A DNA stretch of 64,000 bases from Alphaproteobacteria bacterium US3C007 (GCA_034423775.1 CP139918.1:806001-870000), one strand, 5' to 3'. Counted from the first letter of the stretch, positions 15,504-24,921 are shown. Made by a program: numbers and translations. Notes: a model not told the origin generated them from the letters alone.

Positions 15504-17363
15504 ATGTCTGAAGAAGAAATTGAACGTAAGATAGCAGTAATCTTTGCTACCGATGTTGTTGGGTATAGCAAACATATGGAAGCAGACGAGAGCAGCACAA
15601 TTAAAAATCTTCGTGCCTGCGAGAAAATCCTAACTGCATTGTTCAAAAAGCATAAGGGCCGTTTGTTTAATACGGGTGGAGACTCTTTCTTAGCAGAATT
15701 CCCCAGCGCAGTTTCAGCGGTCGAATGCGCAGTAGAATTTCAGAAAGCTCTCAAAGATAGAAACTCATCCGACGATACGTCTGTAAAACTAGAATTCCGA
15801 ATAGGGATCAACTCAGGTGATGTGGTTAAAGAAAAAGAAAACCTTCTAGGTGATGGGGTCAATATAGCCGCAAGGCTAGAGGCTTTGGCTCAGACAGGTG
15901 GGATAACGCTTTCAAAAGTTATCTATGATTACGTCAAAGGTAAGACCTCTTATGAGTTCAACGACCTAGGAGTCCAGAAGGTTAAGCAGAATGAGTTCCA
16001 TGCTTATGATCTGATGCTAGACCGATCACAAAGAAGAAAAATTCCGAGTAGCCGTTCAGGTCACCCACGTTTACTAATTTTGTCAGCTGTCGTTTGTGTC
16101 CTAGCAATAGGCTTATTTTCATACTTTCAATTTAGCGTAGATTTTCAACCACTTGATGAAAAAAAACTTGCCTATGAAATTCCTGAGGGTCCATCCATTA
16201 CAGTTGCAAAATTCGAAAATTTAAGTAGCTCTAAAGATACTGATTATTTATCTCAAGCCATTACAGATAATATTGTGTCAGTTTTAAGTGGTTCACCCGC
16301 TTTAATGGTCATGGCACCCGAGGCGTATTCAGCGGCGACATCTAAAAATCCTGAGATTAAAGAAATTGCAGAAGTAACTGGCGTCAGATACGTGCTGACA
16401 GGAAACTACCAAGTCATAAACGAGCGAATTAGAGTGAATGTCAAACTTAGTGATGCGCTTAAGGGAAAAACTCTTTGGTCAGAGAAGTTTGATAGTAATA
16501 TCGATAATCTTTTTGAAATTCTTGATCAAATTGCAGACGCTATATTCACAGAAGCACAGGTCCAAGTCGCAGGAGTTGGGCGTGGTGAACTGTCTTATTT
16601 TAAAACTAACGAAGCATTTCTTGAACATCTTAAGTGTAGTGAATTATTTAGTGAGCGAAATTCTGAAAGCAATAAGCAGGCTGAACGTTGTGTTGCTGAA
16701 CTGTTAGAAAAAGATCCAGAAAATCCCGTTATATTGCATTTAGCAGGATGGATTACTTTTCAAAGAGCATGGATGGGATGGTCACCTACTCCTGAAGAAG
16801 ATAAAATCGAAAGCCGAAAAATTGCTGAAAGTATTTTGGATGAATACCCTGGTCCACCGCACCTTCTTTTGGGCTGGATAGATTTGGTAAACGAGGATAT
16901 CGAATCTGTCAAAGATAATGCTCAGCTAGCCTTAGAAGTTGCTCCTAAAAATAACTTAGTGCTGCCTGTAGCCGCATCACTTCTACGAAGAGTGGGCAGT
17001 TATGAACAGGCTCGACCTGCATTTGAGATGGCTCTAAGGCTCAACCCAAATCCTTTGCACTGGGTATGGATCGAGTATGCTGGAACGTTAATAGCACTTA
17101 AAGAATATGAACGAGCCAAAGAACTACTCGGGACAGCGCTTGATCGACAAGAAGCAGGAACGCAAAATACAATTGTTTTTATGTATCTGGCCGCAATTTC
17201 TATTTTTGAAGACGACATTCAGGAAGCAACAAAACAATGCAGTTTAGCTAAGGAAATAACAGCAAATTTTGACCTAGAACAAAACCTGAAGGCAGTAAGT
17301 ACTACTACTGATACAGTATTCTATAACACATTAACGGAAGCGATAAGAAAAGCTTGTTCGTAA
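15504..17363 (+). CDS. Class III adenylate/guanylate cyclase with membrane anchor and TPR-type C-terminal domain
   Basis: A 619-residue signalling enzyme. Residues ~8-175 form the class III catalytic domain: FATDVVGYSKHMEADE (metal aspartates), NTGGDSFLAEF, FRIGINSGDVV and GDGVNIAARLEALA. A single transmembrane helix follows near 190-210 (LLILSAVVCVLAIGLF). The rest includes a TolB-like beta region (ITVAKFENLSSSKDTDYLSQAITDNI) and tetratricopeptide-like helices (VAASLLRRVGSYEQARPAFEMALRLNP). This cyclase-TM-TPR layout is common in rhizobia and roseobacters, where it makes cAMP from ATP. It is unusual as cargo of a small mobile element. No effector gene is obvious nearby except the MORN protein. 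Confidence 0.93.
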   Translation: MSEEEIERKIAVIFATDVVGYSKHMEADESSTIKNLRACEKILTALFKKHKGRLFNTGGDSFLAEFPSAVSAVECAVEFQKALKDRNSSDDTSVKLEFRIGINSGDVVKEKENLLGDGVNIAARLEALAQTGGITLSKVIYDYVKGKTSYEFNDLGVQKVKQNEFHAYDLMLDRSQRRKIPSSRSGHPRLLILSAVVCVLAIGLFSYFQFSVDFQPLDEKKLAYEIPEGPSITVAKFENLSSSKDTDYLSQAITDNIVSVLSGSPALMVMAPEAYSAATSKNPEIKEIAEVTGVRYVLTGNYQVINERIRVNVKLSDALKGKTLWSEKFDSNIDNLFEILDQIADAIFTEAQVQVAGVGRGELSYFKTNEAFLEHLKCSELFSERNSESNKQAERCVAELLEKDPENPVILHLAGWITFQRAWMGWSPTPEEDKIESRKIAESILDEYPGPPHLLLGWIDLVNEDIESVKDNAQLALEVAPKNNLVLPVAASLLRRVGSYEQARPAFEMALRLNPNPLHWVWIEYAGTLIALKEYERAKELLGTALDRQEAGTQNTIVFMYLAAISIFEDDIQEATKQCSLAKEITANFDLEQNLKAVSTTTDTVFYNTLTEAIRKACS

Positions 17364-17370
17364 CTTATAG

Positions 17371-18474
17371 TTAGTCGATTGAACTAATCTTGGTCACTTG
17401 ATGCCTAATTATTTCGATATCATAACCTTCCCCATATCCATTCCCAATTAAGTTTATCGACTTCCACCCACCGATTTGATCAATCAGATCCATCGGGCAT
17501 TCTACAGCTCTCAGACGATCTCTGAATGTATGTCTGAGGCAATGTGCAGTAAGGCCTTCAAAATCCTTCTTCAGCCACTTGTTCAGAGCATTAGACGCAT
17601 GCGTGGCGTAGCACTTTCCATCTCTGATATATCTTGGGAATAGGTAGGTATCGTCTGCCTGCTTCAGTGCTTGTTCCATAGCCAGTTGGGCATATCCAAC
17701 TAAGGGCAAGATTCTTTGGCTGCTTCTGGTCTTCAACCGTCTTGCCGAATTTGGTCTTATATGTATCAGGTCATTCTCAAGATCGATATCTTCCAGCTTC
17801 AACCCTACGATCTCTGCCAGTCGACAGCCTGTTTCTCCTAAGATTGGCATAAGAAGCTTTATCTGACTACCTGAGGCTAGAGCCTTATCGTATCCCCACT
17901 TCAACTGCTCATTGGCAAAGGTACCTCGCTTGTGGCTATCTTCACCTTCTCCCTTGATGAATAGCCTTGAGAATGGATTACGCTTATCCAAGTCCAGCTC
18001 TGCATAGGCATAGTTAAGAATAGCAGACAGGCTGTTGATACGTCTTCTGATAGTGGCGGTCTTATTACCTTTCATTTCCAGATGACGGACAAACAGCTTG
18101 GCATCTTCTCGAGTGTACTGGCTGACATCTCTATCACCAGCAAGAGAGATGAAAGGGTCTACAGCCACCTTAATTGGCTTATGATGGACTGATCGAAGGG
18201 ATAGGTATTCACTCACGTAATCAGAGAGCAAGCTTGGCCTTGGCTTAAAGCTAGTGACGACAGCAATAACATCTATTGGGATGATGTCTGTCGTATTACT
18301 CCAAGATCCCTCCAATACATCACCCAGACGTTTTGCATAAGCTTCAGCTTCTTCAGGGCATTTGGATAAGGCTTGCCTGATGAATGAACCATAAGCTTGA
18401 ACTGCGTGCTTAGGCACACGGCGGTTATAATAATAGGTGCCTGAACGGCATAATGTGTACGGAATGTGTGACAC
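17371..18474 (-). CDS. int: Tyrosine-recombinase integrase of the tRNA-Leu element
   Basis: An intact 367-residue integrase. The N-terminal part (HIPYTLCRSGTYYYNRRVP) is arm-binding, the middle is the SAM-like core-binding domain, and the catalytic domain has GCRLAEIVGLKLEDI (box I Arg), HCLRHTFRDRL (His-x-x-Arg), IGGW (box III position taken by Trp, as in some families) and a Tyr in GNGYGEGY. The gene ends 7 bases from the cyclase stop and starts 58 bases from the tRNA-Leu CCA end. It should catalyse excision between 9096-9154 and 18532-18590. A deleted homologue lies beside tRNA-Arg at 655. Confidence 0.95.
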   Translation of the reverse strand: MSHIPYTLCRSGTYYYNRRVPKHAVQAYGSFIRQALSKCPEEAEAYAKRLGDVLEGSWSNTTDIIPIDVIAVVTSFKPRPSLLSDYVSEYLSLRSVHHKPIKVAVDPFISLAGDRDVSQYTREDAKLFVRHLEMKGNKTATIRRRINSLSAILNYAYAELDLDKRNPFSRLFIKGEGEDSHKRGTFANEQLKWGYDKALASGSQIKLLMPILGETGCRLAEIVGLKLEDIDLENDLIHIRPNSARRLKTRSSQRILPLVGYAQLAMEQALKQADDTYLFPRYIRDGKCYATHASNALNKWLKKDFEGLTAHCLRHTFRDRLRAVECPMDLIDQIGGWKSINLIGNGYGEGYDIEIIRHQVTKISSID

Positions 18475-18532
18475 GACGGTCTCCCTCGATGATTAAACTC
18501 GAAGGAATTTCAATAAGTTATACTGAAAGTAT

Positions 18533-18620
18533 TGGTGCCCAGGAGAGGACTCGAACCTCCACGTCCATACAGACACTAGCACCTGAAGCTAGCGCGTCTA
18601 CCAATTCCGCCACCTGGGCA
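18533..18620 (-). tRNA. tRNA-Leu (anticodon CAG); carries attR of the mobile element
   Basis: An 88-nt class II cloverleaf including CCA. Acceptor TGCCCAGG pairs with CCTGGGCA, the anticodon stem CTAGC/GCTAG encloses TTCAGGT (anticodon CAG), and there is a variable arm and a GGTTCGAGTCC T arm. Its 3' 58-59 bases are duplicated at 9096-9154. The integrase gene lies immediately beyond its 3' end. Confidence 0.97.
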
Positions 18621-18759
18621 AACACCACCGTTGTGCGTGTAGCTATAGCAATTTGTGGAGTCAACGCGTTTCTCCGGGGTTTCCTCACATATTTGCATCT
18701 TGCTCAGAGGCGATAGCCAGAGTATTCACCCTCGCAAAGAACAATCTTTGGAGAAGCCT

Positions 18760-19743
18760 ATGTCGCAATTGGTAACCATCTTTGGGGGCTCGGGGTTTGT
18801 CGGGCGCTATATTGCACGTCGTATGGCAAAACAAGGATGGCGCGTCAGGGTTGCTGTGCGGCGCCCGAATGAGGCGCTCTTCGTCAAATCATACGGTGCG
18901 GTCGGGCAAGTCGAACCTGTTTTTTGCAATATCCGCGACGATGGCAGCGTGACAGCCGCTTTGGAAAACGCCGATGCCGCAGTGAACTGTGTCGGAACGT
19001 TTGACCGCTTGGGAAGAAATAATTTTAAAGCAGTTCAGGAAGACGGCGCCGCGCGTATTGCCAGACTTTCGGCGGCAAACGGTGTGCAAAGCTTGGTGCA
19101 TATCTCATCCCTGGCCAGTGCAAGCCTTTCAGAAAGTGAGTACGCGCAAAGCAAGCGCGCCGGCGAAGAGGCCGTATTGAGACATATGCCACAGGCCTAT
19201 ATTTTTAGGCCCTCTGTTGTTTTTGGACCTGAAGATCAGTTTTTCAATCGCTTTGCCTCAATGGCCCAAACAGGGCCTATTTTGCCCTTTGCCGGAGCGG
19301 CAACACGCTTCCAACCGGTTTATGTGGATGATATTGCCCAAGCCGTTGAAATCGCGCTGACGCGGGAAACACCTGCCGGGACTTATGAGCTAGGCGGGCC
19401 AGAGATCATTGATTTTGCGGGTTTGATGACGCGTATGTTAGCGGTGATTGAGCGTCGCCGCCTTTTGGTGAATATTCCATTTTTCATGGCGCGGCCGATG
19501 GCGGCCGGGTTCGATTTTTTAGAAACGGTCACGCTTAGGCTTTTCAAAAACGGGATCTTAACGCGGGATCAACTGAAAGATTTAACGGTTGATAATATTG
19601 TCTCTGAAACCGCTAAAGGGTTTTCGGATATAGACATTGAACCCACATCCCTTGAGGCGATTTTACCGGAATATCTGTGGTGTTATCGCCCCTCTGGCCA
19701 ATATGCAGCCATTAAGTCTTCCGCAAAAAATTTAAACCAATAA
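18760..19743 (+). CDS. NAD(P)-binding epimerase-like protein, complex I NDUFA9 family
   Basis: The 327-residue product starts at ATG 18760 after TTGGAGAAG. It has an atypical short-chain dehydrogenase/Rossmann fold: TIFGGSGFVGRYIARRMA at the N-terminus, NCVGTFDRLGRNNF, and FRPSVVFGPEDQFFNRFA after a YAQSKRAGEEA segment. Mitochondrial NDUFA9/Q39 homologues stabilise the hydrophilic arm of NADH dehydrogenase with a bound NADPH; alphaproteobacteria encode the counterpart as a single gene. It is the first core-chromosome gene right of tRNA-Leu. A 192-base non-coding gap separates it from asd. Confidence 0.9.
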   Translation: MSQLVTIFGGSGFVGRYIARRMAKQGWRVRVAVRRPNEALFVKSYGAVGQVEPVFCNIRDDGSVTAALENADAAVNCVGTFDRLGRNNFKAVQEDGAARIARLSAANGVQSLVHISSLASASLSESEYAQSKRAGEEAVLRHMPQAYIFRPSVVFGPEDQFFNRFASMAQTGPILPFAGAATRFQPVYVDDIAQAVEIALTRETPAGTYELGGPEIIDFAGLMTRMLAVIERRRLLVNIPFFMARPMAAGFDFLETVTLRLFKNGILTRDQLKDLTVDNIVSETAKGFSDIDIEPTSLEAILPEYLWCYRPSGQYAAIKSSAKNLNQ

Positions 19744-19935
19744 TTATAATTCCCCAATTCGCGCGGGCCGGCCAGAGCCTGCGTTGCCGCAAGGCTGAAA
19801 GGCTGAAAGGCCTTCTTGACGGGGGCCATATTCAATTTGAAGCGGCCGCTTTCGCCTTTCCTAACCACACTTGTTGCGTTAGAAACCGCCTAACTAAGAT
19901 CGCAAGTCGTTTAGACGGGGTAAGGAGCTTAAATT

Positions 19936-20958
19936 ATGGGTTATAAAGTTGCTGTTGTTGGCGCCACGGGCAATGTTGGCCGAGAAATTCTGAATATCTT
20001 GGCAGAACGGCATTTTCCAATTGATAAAATCGTTGCGCTTGCCAGCAGACGCTCCTTGGGTACCGAATTGAGTTTTGGCGATGAGATTTTATCAACCAAA
20101 GATTTAGAACAATTTGACTTTTCTGGCTGGGATATCGCACTTTTTGCTGTGGGCTCTGAAGCCACGAAACTGCATGCGCCGCGCGCGGCCAAGGCCGGCT
20201 GCGTTGTGATCGATAACAGCTCGTTATATCGGTATGATCCCGACGTCCCGTTGATCGTACCGGAGGTAAACGCGGATGCAATCTTTGGATATTCTAAGAA
20301 AAATATAATCGCCAACCCCAATTGCTCAACCGCGCAAATGGTGGTTGCGCTCAAACCGCTTCATGATCGTGCCACCATCAAGCGCGTGGTGGTTAGCACC
20401 TACCAATCAGTGTCGGGCAGCGGCAAAGACGCGATTGACGAGCTGTGGAACCAAACCAAAGGTATGTATGTGCCGGGCCAGGAAGTGGCCCCAAAAGTCT
20501 ATCCAAAACAAATCGCCTTTAACGTCATTCCTCATATTGATGTGTTTATGGAAGATGGCACCACCAAAGAAGAATGGAAAATGGTTGCCGAAACCAAGAA
20601 GATTATTGATCCGAAAATCAAAGTCACCGCAACATGTGTGCGGGTTCCGGTGTTTGTGGGGCATTCCGAAGCGATTAATATCGAATTTGAAGAGTTCTTG
20701 GACGAGGATGAGGCCCGTGACATCCTGCGCGAAGCGCCTGGCTTGATGGTGATCGATAAGCGCGAGGATGGAGGTTATGTCTCACCGGTAGAATGCGTTG
20801 GTGATTTCGCAACATTTGTCAGCCGCATCCGGCAGGATAGCACCTTAGAGAATGGGTTGAACCTATGGTGCGTGTCGGACAATCTGCGCAAAGGCGCGGC
20901 CCTGAATGCCGTTCAAATCGCCGAAGTGTTAGGCCAGCGCGTGCTCCAAAAAGCCTGA
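19936..20958 (+). CDS. asd: Aspartate-semialdehyde dehydrogenase
   Basis: A 340-residue enzyme that reduces aspartyl phosphate to aspartate semialdehyde with NADPH, feeding lysine/diaminopimelate, threonine and methionine synthesis. It shows GATGNVGREILNIL (NADP-binding), DNSSLYRYD, the catalytic cysteine in NPNCSTAQM, STYQSVSGSGK, and the substrate-binding RVPVFVGHSEAINIEF. The length is typical. The start has an upstream TAAGGAG. It is a single chromosomal gene with ordinary codon use. Confidence 0.97.
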   Translation: MGYKVAVVGATGNVGREILNILAERHFPIDKIVALASRRSLGTELSFGDEILSTKDLEQFDFSGWDIALFAVGSEATKLHAPRAAKAGCVVIDNSSLYRYDPDVPLIVPEVNADAIFGYSKKNIIANPNCSTAQMVVALKPLHDRATIKRVVVSTYQSVSGSGKDAIDELWNQTKGMYVPGQEVAPKVYPKQIAFNVIPHIDVFMEDGTTKEEWKMVAETKKIIDPKIKVTATCVRVPVFVGHSEAINIEFEEFLDEDEARDILREAPGLMVIDKREDGGYVSPVECVGDFATFVSRIRQDSTLENGLNLWCVSDNLRKGAALNAVQIAEVLGQRVLQKA

Positions 20959-21170
20959 TCCCAAAATATCCGCGCTTTTGGATAGTTTCAGATTATCGCA
21001 AAATACGCGTTTTGCAAACGTCTTACCCTTAAGTATTATCAAATTGATAAAAATACCCATCAGAATATGGAGATCGTCTAAAGTAGTTAAAACTTATCCG
21101 AATGTTTATATGTGATGGCATCTGCAGTTTGCTATATAAAGGCGTATGAGAATTTTGGGGCTCGAAGTGC

Positions 21171-21350
21171 ATGTTGGCCGATAAAGAGAACACAGAGAAG
21201 ATCGATAATTTAATTGCACAATCACTGCGCGCACTGGCCACACCGAAAATTACGAGTGATGACGTTAAACGTCGATTTTCGCAGGATATTCAAAACGCAA
21301 ATATTGCGATCTTGCGGCTGAAACAATCGCAAAACGATAATGCAGCGTGA
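21171..21350 (+). CDS. Small hypothetical protein, 59 aa
   Basis: A short frame starting at ATG 21171 and ending TGA 21350. It encodes a charged, helical peptide (TEKIDNLIAQSLRALATPK, then DVKRRFSQDIQNANIAILRLK). There is no signal peptide, membrane segment or known motif. Composition is coding-like and it fills an otherwise empty gap between asd and the carbonic anhydrase gene. A spurious frame cannot be excluded. Confidence 0.5.
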   Translation: MLADKENTEKIDNLIAQSLRALATPKITSDDVKRRFSQDIQNANIAILRLKQSQNDNAA

Positions 21351-21444
21351 GCCGGTTGCCTCTTAAGCATGCAGAAAAGATCAAAGTCCTTCTTCGCGGT
21401 CGCGCGCGGAAGTGCGTTTTTTGCTCAATTTTATTCTAAAAAGC

Positions 21445-22095
21445 TTAGACAGGCTTAAACCTTTGTGATGCAGGATCAAAGGCTTCTAAACTGCCCTCGC
21501 CAATATCAGTCCATAAGCCGTGTAAGGACAACGAACCATCCTGAACCGCCTTTTCTACAAAAGGAAAAGTCATCAAATTGGTCAAAGATGTCAGTACCGC
21601 CTGCTTTTCCAAATCTTGAGCTATTTCTTCCTCGGAGGAATAATCTTTGATCGCCTCATATCCTGGCCGCAAAATATCCATCCAACGCCCAACAAAACTG
21701 GTTTTCTCTTCAAGCTGCGGTGCATGGCCCCGGCACATATCCAAGCATCCTTTTACACCGCCGCAATTTGAATGGCCCAGAATGATCAATTGCGAGACAT
21801 TGAGCGCGGTGACCGCGTATTCGACGGCAGCGCTGGTTCCGTGTTGCGACCCATCCGGGCTATAAGGCGGCACTAGATTTGCAATATTTCGATGAATAAA
21901 AAACTCACCTTGCTCTGCGCCAAAGATAGATGTGGCATGCACCCGCGAGTCACAACAGGAAATTATCATGGCTCTTGGGCGCTGGCCCTCAGTGGCCAAT
22001 CGCTTATACCAAGCCTGGTTTTGGGAAAAGCCCGTCGCGAACCACCCGTGATAGCGTTGAATGAGATAGGCGGGAAGCGGTTTGACAAAATCCAT
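21445..22095 (-). CDS. Beta-class carbonic anhydrase
   Basis: A 216-residue zinc enzyme interconverting CO2 and bicarbonate. The zinc ligands are visible in CCDSRV and GHSNCGGVKG, with the Asp/Arg dyad in the first motif. The start at ATG 22095 follows AAAGGCCGCC; a frame extending to 22161 exists but adds unconserved residues. The N-terminus matches the short PAYLIQRYHGWF form seen in alphaproteobacterial cytoplasmic enzymes. It is transcribed away from the aminopeptidase gene, sharing a 217-base divergent region. Confidence 0.95.
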   Translation of the reverse strand: MDFVKPLPAYLIQRYHGWFATGFSQNQAWYKRLATEGQRPRAMIISCCDSRVHATSIFGAEQGEFFIHRNIANLVPPYSPDGSQHGTSAAVEYAVTALNVSQLIILGHSNCGGVKGCLDMCRGHAPQLEEKTSFVGRWMDILRPGYEAIKDYSSEEEIAQDLEKQAVLTSLTNLMTFPFVEKAVQDGSLSLHGLWTDIGEGSLEAFDPASQRFKPV

Positions 22096-22312
22096 AAGCG
22101 GCGGCCTTTCTTTACAAAGATAAACGCATCTACGCAGCAGCGATAACAGAGGCGAAGACAATCTGCCATATCTGTTCTTTTACCACGGTCATTGTTAATA
22201 TCAGACGGTGTTAAAATATTTCAACCCCTGCCCGCTTCATCTTATTTGAATTGCGACCGCGGCGGGAAAGACTAAGCGCGCGTTCTGCGCCAAACCGAAG
22301 GATACGCGCGCT

Positions 22313-23698
22313 ATGACGCTCGAGTTTATATCAGAAGATCACGCTTCTATTCCCGTTCTGTTATGCAACAGTGACACTGTTAAAGAGGTGGTGGCGCGCC
22401 TAGCGGCGCCTGCCCAGCGCTGGATTGCCCAGCAGGGGTTTACCGGCGGCTTTGGCGAAGCCGTGCTGTGCCCAACTGCGAGCGGCGAAGCAGAACTTGC
22501 AATTTTGGGGCTGGGTGACACGCAAAGCCGAGCGCGCAATCGCTTTATATTGGCCGCCGCCGCTGCAAAATTGCCAAGCGGTGTCTATAAGCTGCCTGAC
22601 CCCTTGCCTTTGGAGAACGCTGAATATGAAGTTTTAGGCTGGTTGCTTTTAGGCTACGCGTTTGACCGATATCGCTCAACCTCACGGGCGCTTCCCCGTT
22701 TAATCGCACCGTCCGGTATGGATGCGCGGCATATTGAAAGCTTGGCAAAATCTGAGGCTCTGTGCCGTGATCTGATCAATACGCCCGCATCTGATATGGG
22801 CCCCGCCGAGATTGAGGTGGCAGCCCGTCAGCTGGCGGCGCAATATCACGGAACTTCGGATGTGATCATCGGCGAGGCTTTGATCGATCAGAATTTCCCT
22901 ATGATCCATGCAGTTGGGCGGGCTTCGCCGAACCCGCCGCGCTTAATCGACCTTGGCTTTGGGACGACGGGGCCAAAACTGACGCTGGTGGGCAAAGGCG
23001 TGTGCTTTGATACAGGAGGGCTGAACTTAAAGCCCGGATCCTCGATGGGGTTGATGAAAAAGGATATGGGCGGCGCAGCCCATGCGTTGGCTTTGGCACA
23101 GTTAATTTTGGATTTAAATTTACCCCTGCAGTTGCGGGTATTGATCCCGGCGGTTGAAAACGCGGTTTCCGGGGCATCTTTTAGGCCGCAGGATATTTTG
23201 ATCTCGCGCAAAGGGCTGAGCGTTGAAATTAACAATACAGATGCAGAAGGAAGATTGGTGCTTGGCGATGCTCTTAGCTATGCCAGTGAAGACCAGCCGG
23301 ATTTAATTGTTTCACTGGCAACGCTGACGGGTGCCGCGCGGGTGGCGCTGGGCCCGCAGCTGGCACCCTTTTACACCAACCAAGATGCAACTTCCGAGAT
23401 CTTAATGCAGGCGGGTAAAAACAGCCTTGATCCGCTATGGCGGCTGCCGTTCTGGGAGGGCTATGAGCCGATGATCGAACCTGGCATTGCGGATCTAGAC
23501 AATGCGCCGGCAGGCGGGTTTGCAGGCTCGATTACGGCGGCCCTTTTCTTAAGGCGTTTTGTTGCAGAGGCCGATAAATACATACATTTCGATATTTACG
23601 GTTGGGCGCCAAAGGCCGCCGCAGGCATCACGAAGGGGGGAACATCGCAAGGCATCCGTGCGCTGGCCTCGGCTTTGCCGAAACTTCTTTCGCTATGA
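22313..23698 (+). CDS. Leucyl aminopeptidase, M17 family
   Basis: A 461-residue cytosolic di-metal aminopeptidase that releases N-terminal residues from peptides. The catalytic C-terminal domain has KGVCFDTGGLNLKPG (metal-binding Lys/Asp), KKDMGGAAHAL, and the family signature NTDAEGRLVLGDAL. The N-terminal half is the variable macro-like domain. Length is slightly shorter than E. coli PepA, as usual in Rhodobacterales. Its stop overlaps the next start (ATGA), so it is translationally coupled to the NlpC/P60 gene, a pairing that suggests joint use on murein peptides. Confidence 0.95.
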   Translation: MTLEFISEDHASIPVLLCNSDTVKEVVARLAAPAQRWIAQQGFTGGFGEAVLCPTASGEAELAILGLGDTQSRARNRFILAAAAAKLPSGVYKLPDPLPLENAEYEVLGWLLLGYAFDRYRSTSRALPRLIAPSGMDARHIESLAKSEALCRDLINTPASDMGPAEIEVAARQLAAQYHGTSDVIIGEALIDQNFPMIHAVGRASPNPPRLIDLGFGTTGPKLTLVGKGVCFDTGGLNLKPGSSMGLMKKDMGGAAHALALAQLILDLNLPLQLRVLIPAVENAVSGASFRPQDILISRKGLSVEINNTDAEGRLVLGDALSYASEDQPDLIVSLATLTGAARVALGPQLAPFYTNQDATSEILMQAGKNSLDPLWRLPFWEGYEPMIEPGIADLDNAPAGGFAGSITAALFLRRFVAEADKYIHFDIYGWAPKAAAGITKGGTSQGIRALASALPKLLSL

Positions 23699-24531
23699 GG
23701 GATCCCAGACTTTTAGCCTGCAATGGCCGCGTGGCCGCGCTTGAGCTGCAAGGCATGGTGCAAGCCGAACGATTTGTTGAAGGCTGGCCACAACAGGTTG
23801 CCGGTGGCCTTGGCAATTTATGCAACGCCCCTGCGGGCGCGCTGCAGCGGCAACTCTATCCCGGAGAACAAGTAACCGTCTATGACGAGCACGCGGGCTG
23901 GAGTTTTGTAAAAGCCCATGCGCATGGTTATGTTGGATATATAAAATCACAGCAACTTCAGCCTTCAAGCCAAGCGCCAAGCACCCATTATATCTCAGTG
24001 CCAATTAGCCATTCTTACAGGCAGTGTGATATGAAGTCGGGCACCACAGCGCTTTTGGTGATGGGGAGTCAACTCCAAAACCTAAAAGAAGAGATTGGCT
24101 TTATAAAAACCCAGTTCGGCTGGGTGCCCAAGCAGCATGTTAAGGCGTTAACCAATCCGCCGTCAGACCCGGTGGCCGTTGCGGAACAATTGTTGGGCGT
24201 CCCCTATCTTTGGGGGGGCGACAGCGCATTGGGAATTGATTGCTCGGGCCTTGTTCGATTGAGTCACATGATTTGCGCGCATAACTGCCCGGCTGACAGT
24301 GATTTACAACAGCGCGCGTTGGGGGCCGCTTTACCGCCAGATGCAGCGTTGCAACGCGGCGATCTCGTGTTTTGGAAAGGCCATGTGGCGCTGATGGTCA
24401 GCGAAGCAAAGTTGATTCATGCCAATGCACATCGAATGTCTGTAACTTATGAAACCTTACCAGAGGCTATCTCTCGTATCGCATTGGCCGGTGAGGGCGA
24501 TATTATTTTGAAAAAGCGGCTGTTCCTTTGA
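23695..24531 (+). CDS. NlpC/P60 family cysteine peptidase with SH3-like domains
   Basis: A 278-residue murein-peptide hydrolase. Two bacterial SH3-like domains come first (LYPGEQVTVYDEHAGWSFVKAH and GYVGYI, then a second ending FGWVPKQHV). The catalytic domain has GVPYLWGGDSALGIDCSGLV (Cys), GDLVFWKGHVALMV (His) and LIHANAH (third polar residue). There is no clear signal peptide, which fits cytoplasmic enzymes of the YkfC type that cut recycled gamma-D-Glu-dipeptides. Translation starts at ATG 23695, overlapping the aminopeptidase stop by 4 bases. Confidence 0.93.
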   Translation: MRDPRLLACNGRVAALELQGMVQAERFVEGWPQQVAGGLGNLCNAPAGALQRQLYPGEQVTVYDEHAGWSFVKAHAHGYVGYIKSQQLQPSSQAPSTHYISVPISHSYRQCDMKSGTTALLVMGSQLQNLKEEIGFIKTQFGWVPKQHVKALTNPPSDPVAVAEQLLGVPYLWGGDSALGIDCSGLVRLSHMICAHNCPADSDLQQRALGAALPPDAALQRGDLVFWKGHVALMVSEAKLIHANAHRMSVTYETLPEAISRIALAGEGDIILKKRLFL

Positions 24532-24844
24532 CGCAGCGGTGAAGAACGGGCAAAGTTGAACGGTTGAGCAAATTTGCGCGGAATAAAAAAGCCTGATTTG
24601 CTTTAAACGTGACAAGCTGATGTGGTTTTTAGTGAAGTTTGCAGCGATAATCAGGGGCAACCCTGCGCCCTAATAAAAAAGTGTGAATTTTTGCTAAGCT
24701 ATCCGCTAGCAGCTGGTCTATGTGGGAAAGCCGCTGCCTTAATCAGTGTTCCCAGCGGTTTGCAGCCTTGAGAATTGTATTAAGCGGCATATGTTGGATA
24801 ATGAACTTGACCTAGTTTAGGAATAAGCCTAAATCGAGCGCGTT
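24532..24844. other. Gap between the NlpC/P60 gene and tRNA-Met
   Basis: I find no gene. GCAGCGGTT-type short inverted pieces near 24710-24770 might form a weak hairpin. The last ~60 bases should hold the tRNA promoter. Confidence 0.4.
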
Positions 24845-24921
24845 GGCGGAGTAGCTCAGGTGGTTAGAGCAGCGGAATCATAATCCGCGTGTCGGGGGTT
24901 CAAGTCCCTCCTCCGCTACCA
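24845..24921 (+). tRNA. tRNA-Met (anticodon CAT, elongator type)
   Basis: A 77-nt cloverleaf including CCA. Acceptor GGCGGAG pairs with CTCCGCT, anticodon stem GCGGA/TCCGC encloses ATCATAA with CAT, and the T arm has GGGTTCAAGTCCC. A C34-modified isoleucine tRNA also carries CAT, but the overall sequence looks like elongator Met. An integrase gene begins 126 bases downstream, so it is probably an insertion site. Confidence 0.93.

Noticed and set aside
24532..24844. Possible small RNA or riboswitch before tRNA-Met
   Set aside because: No conserved structure or terminator could be recognised.
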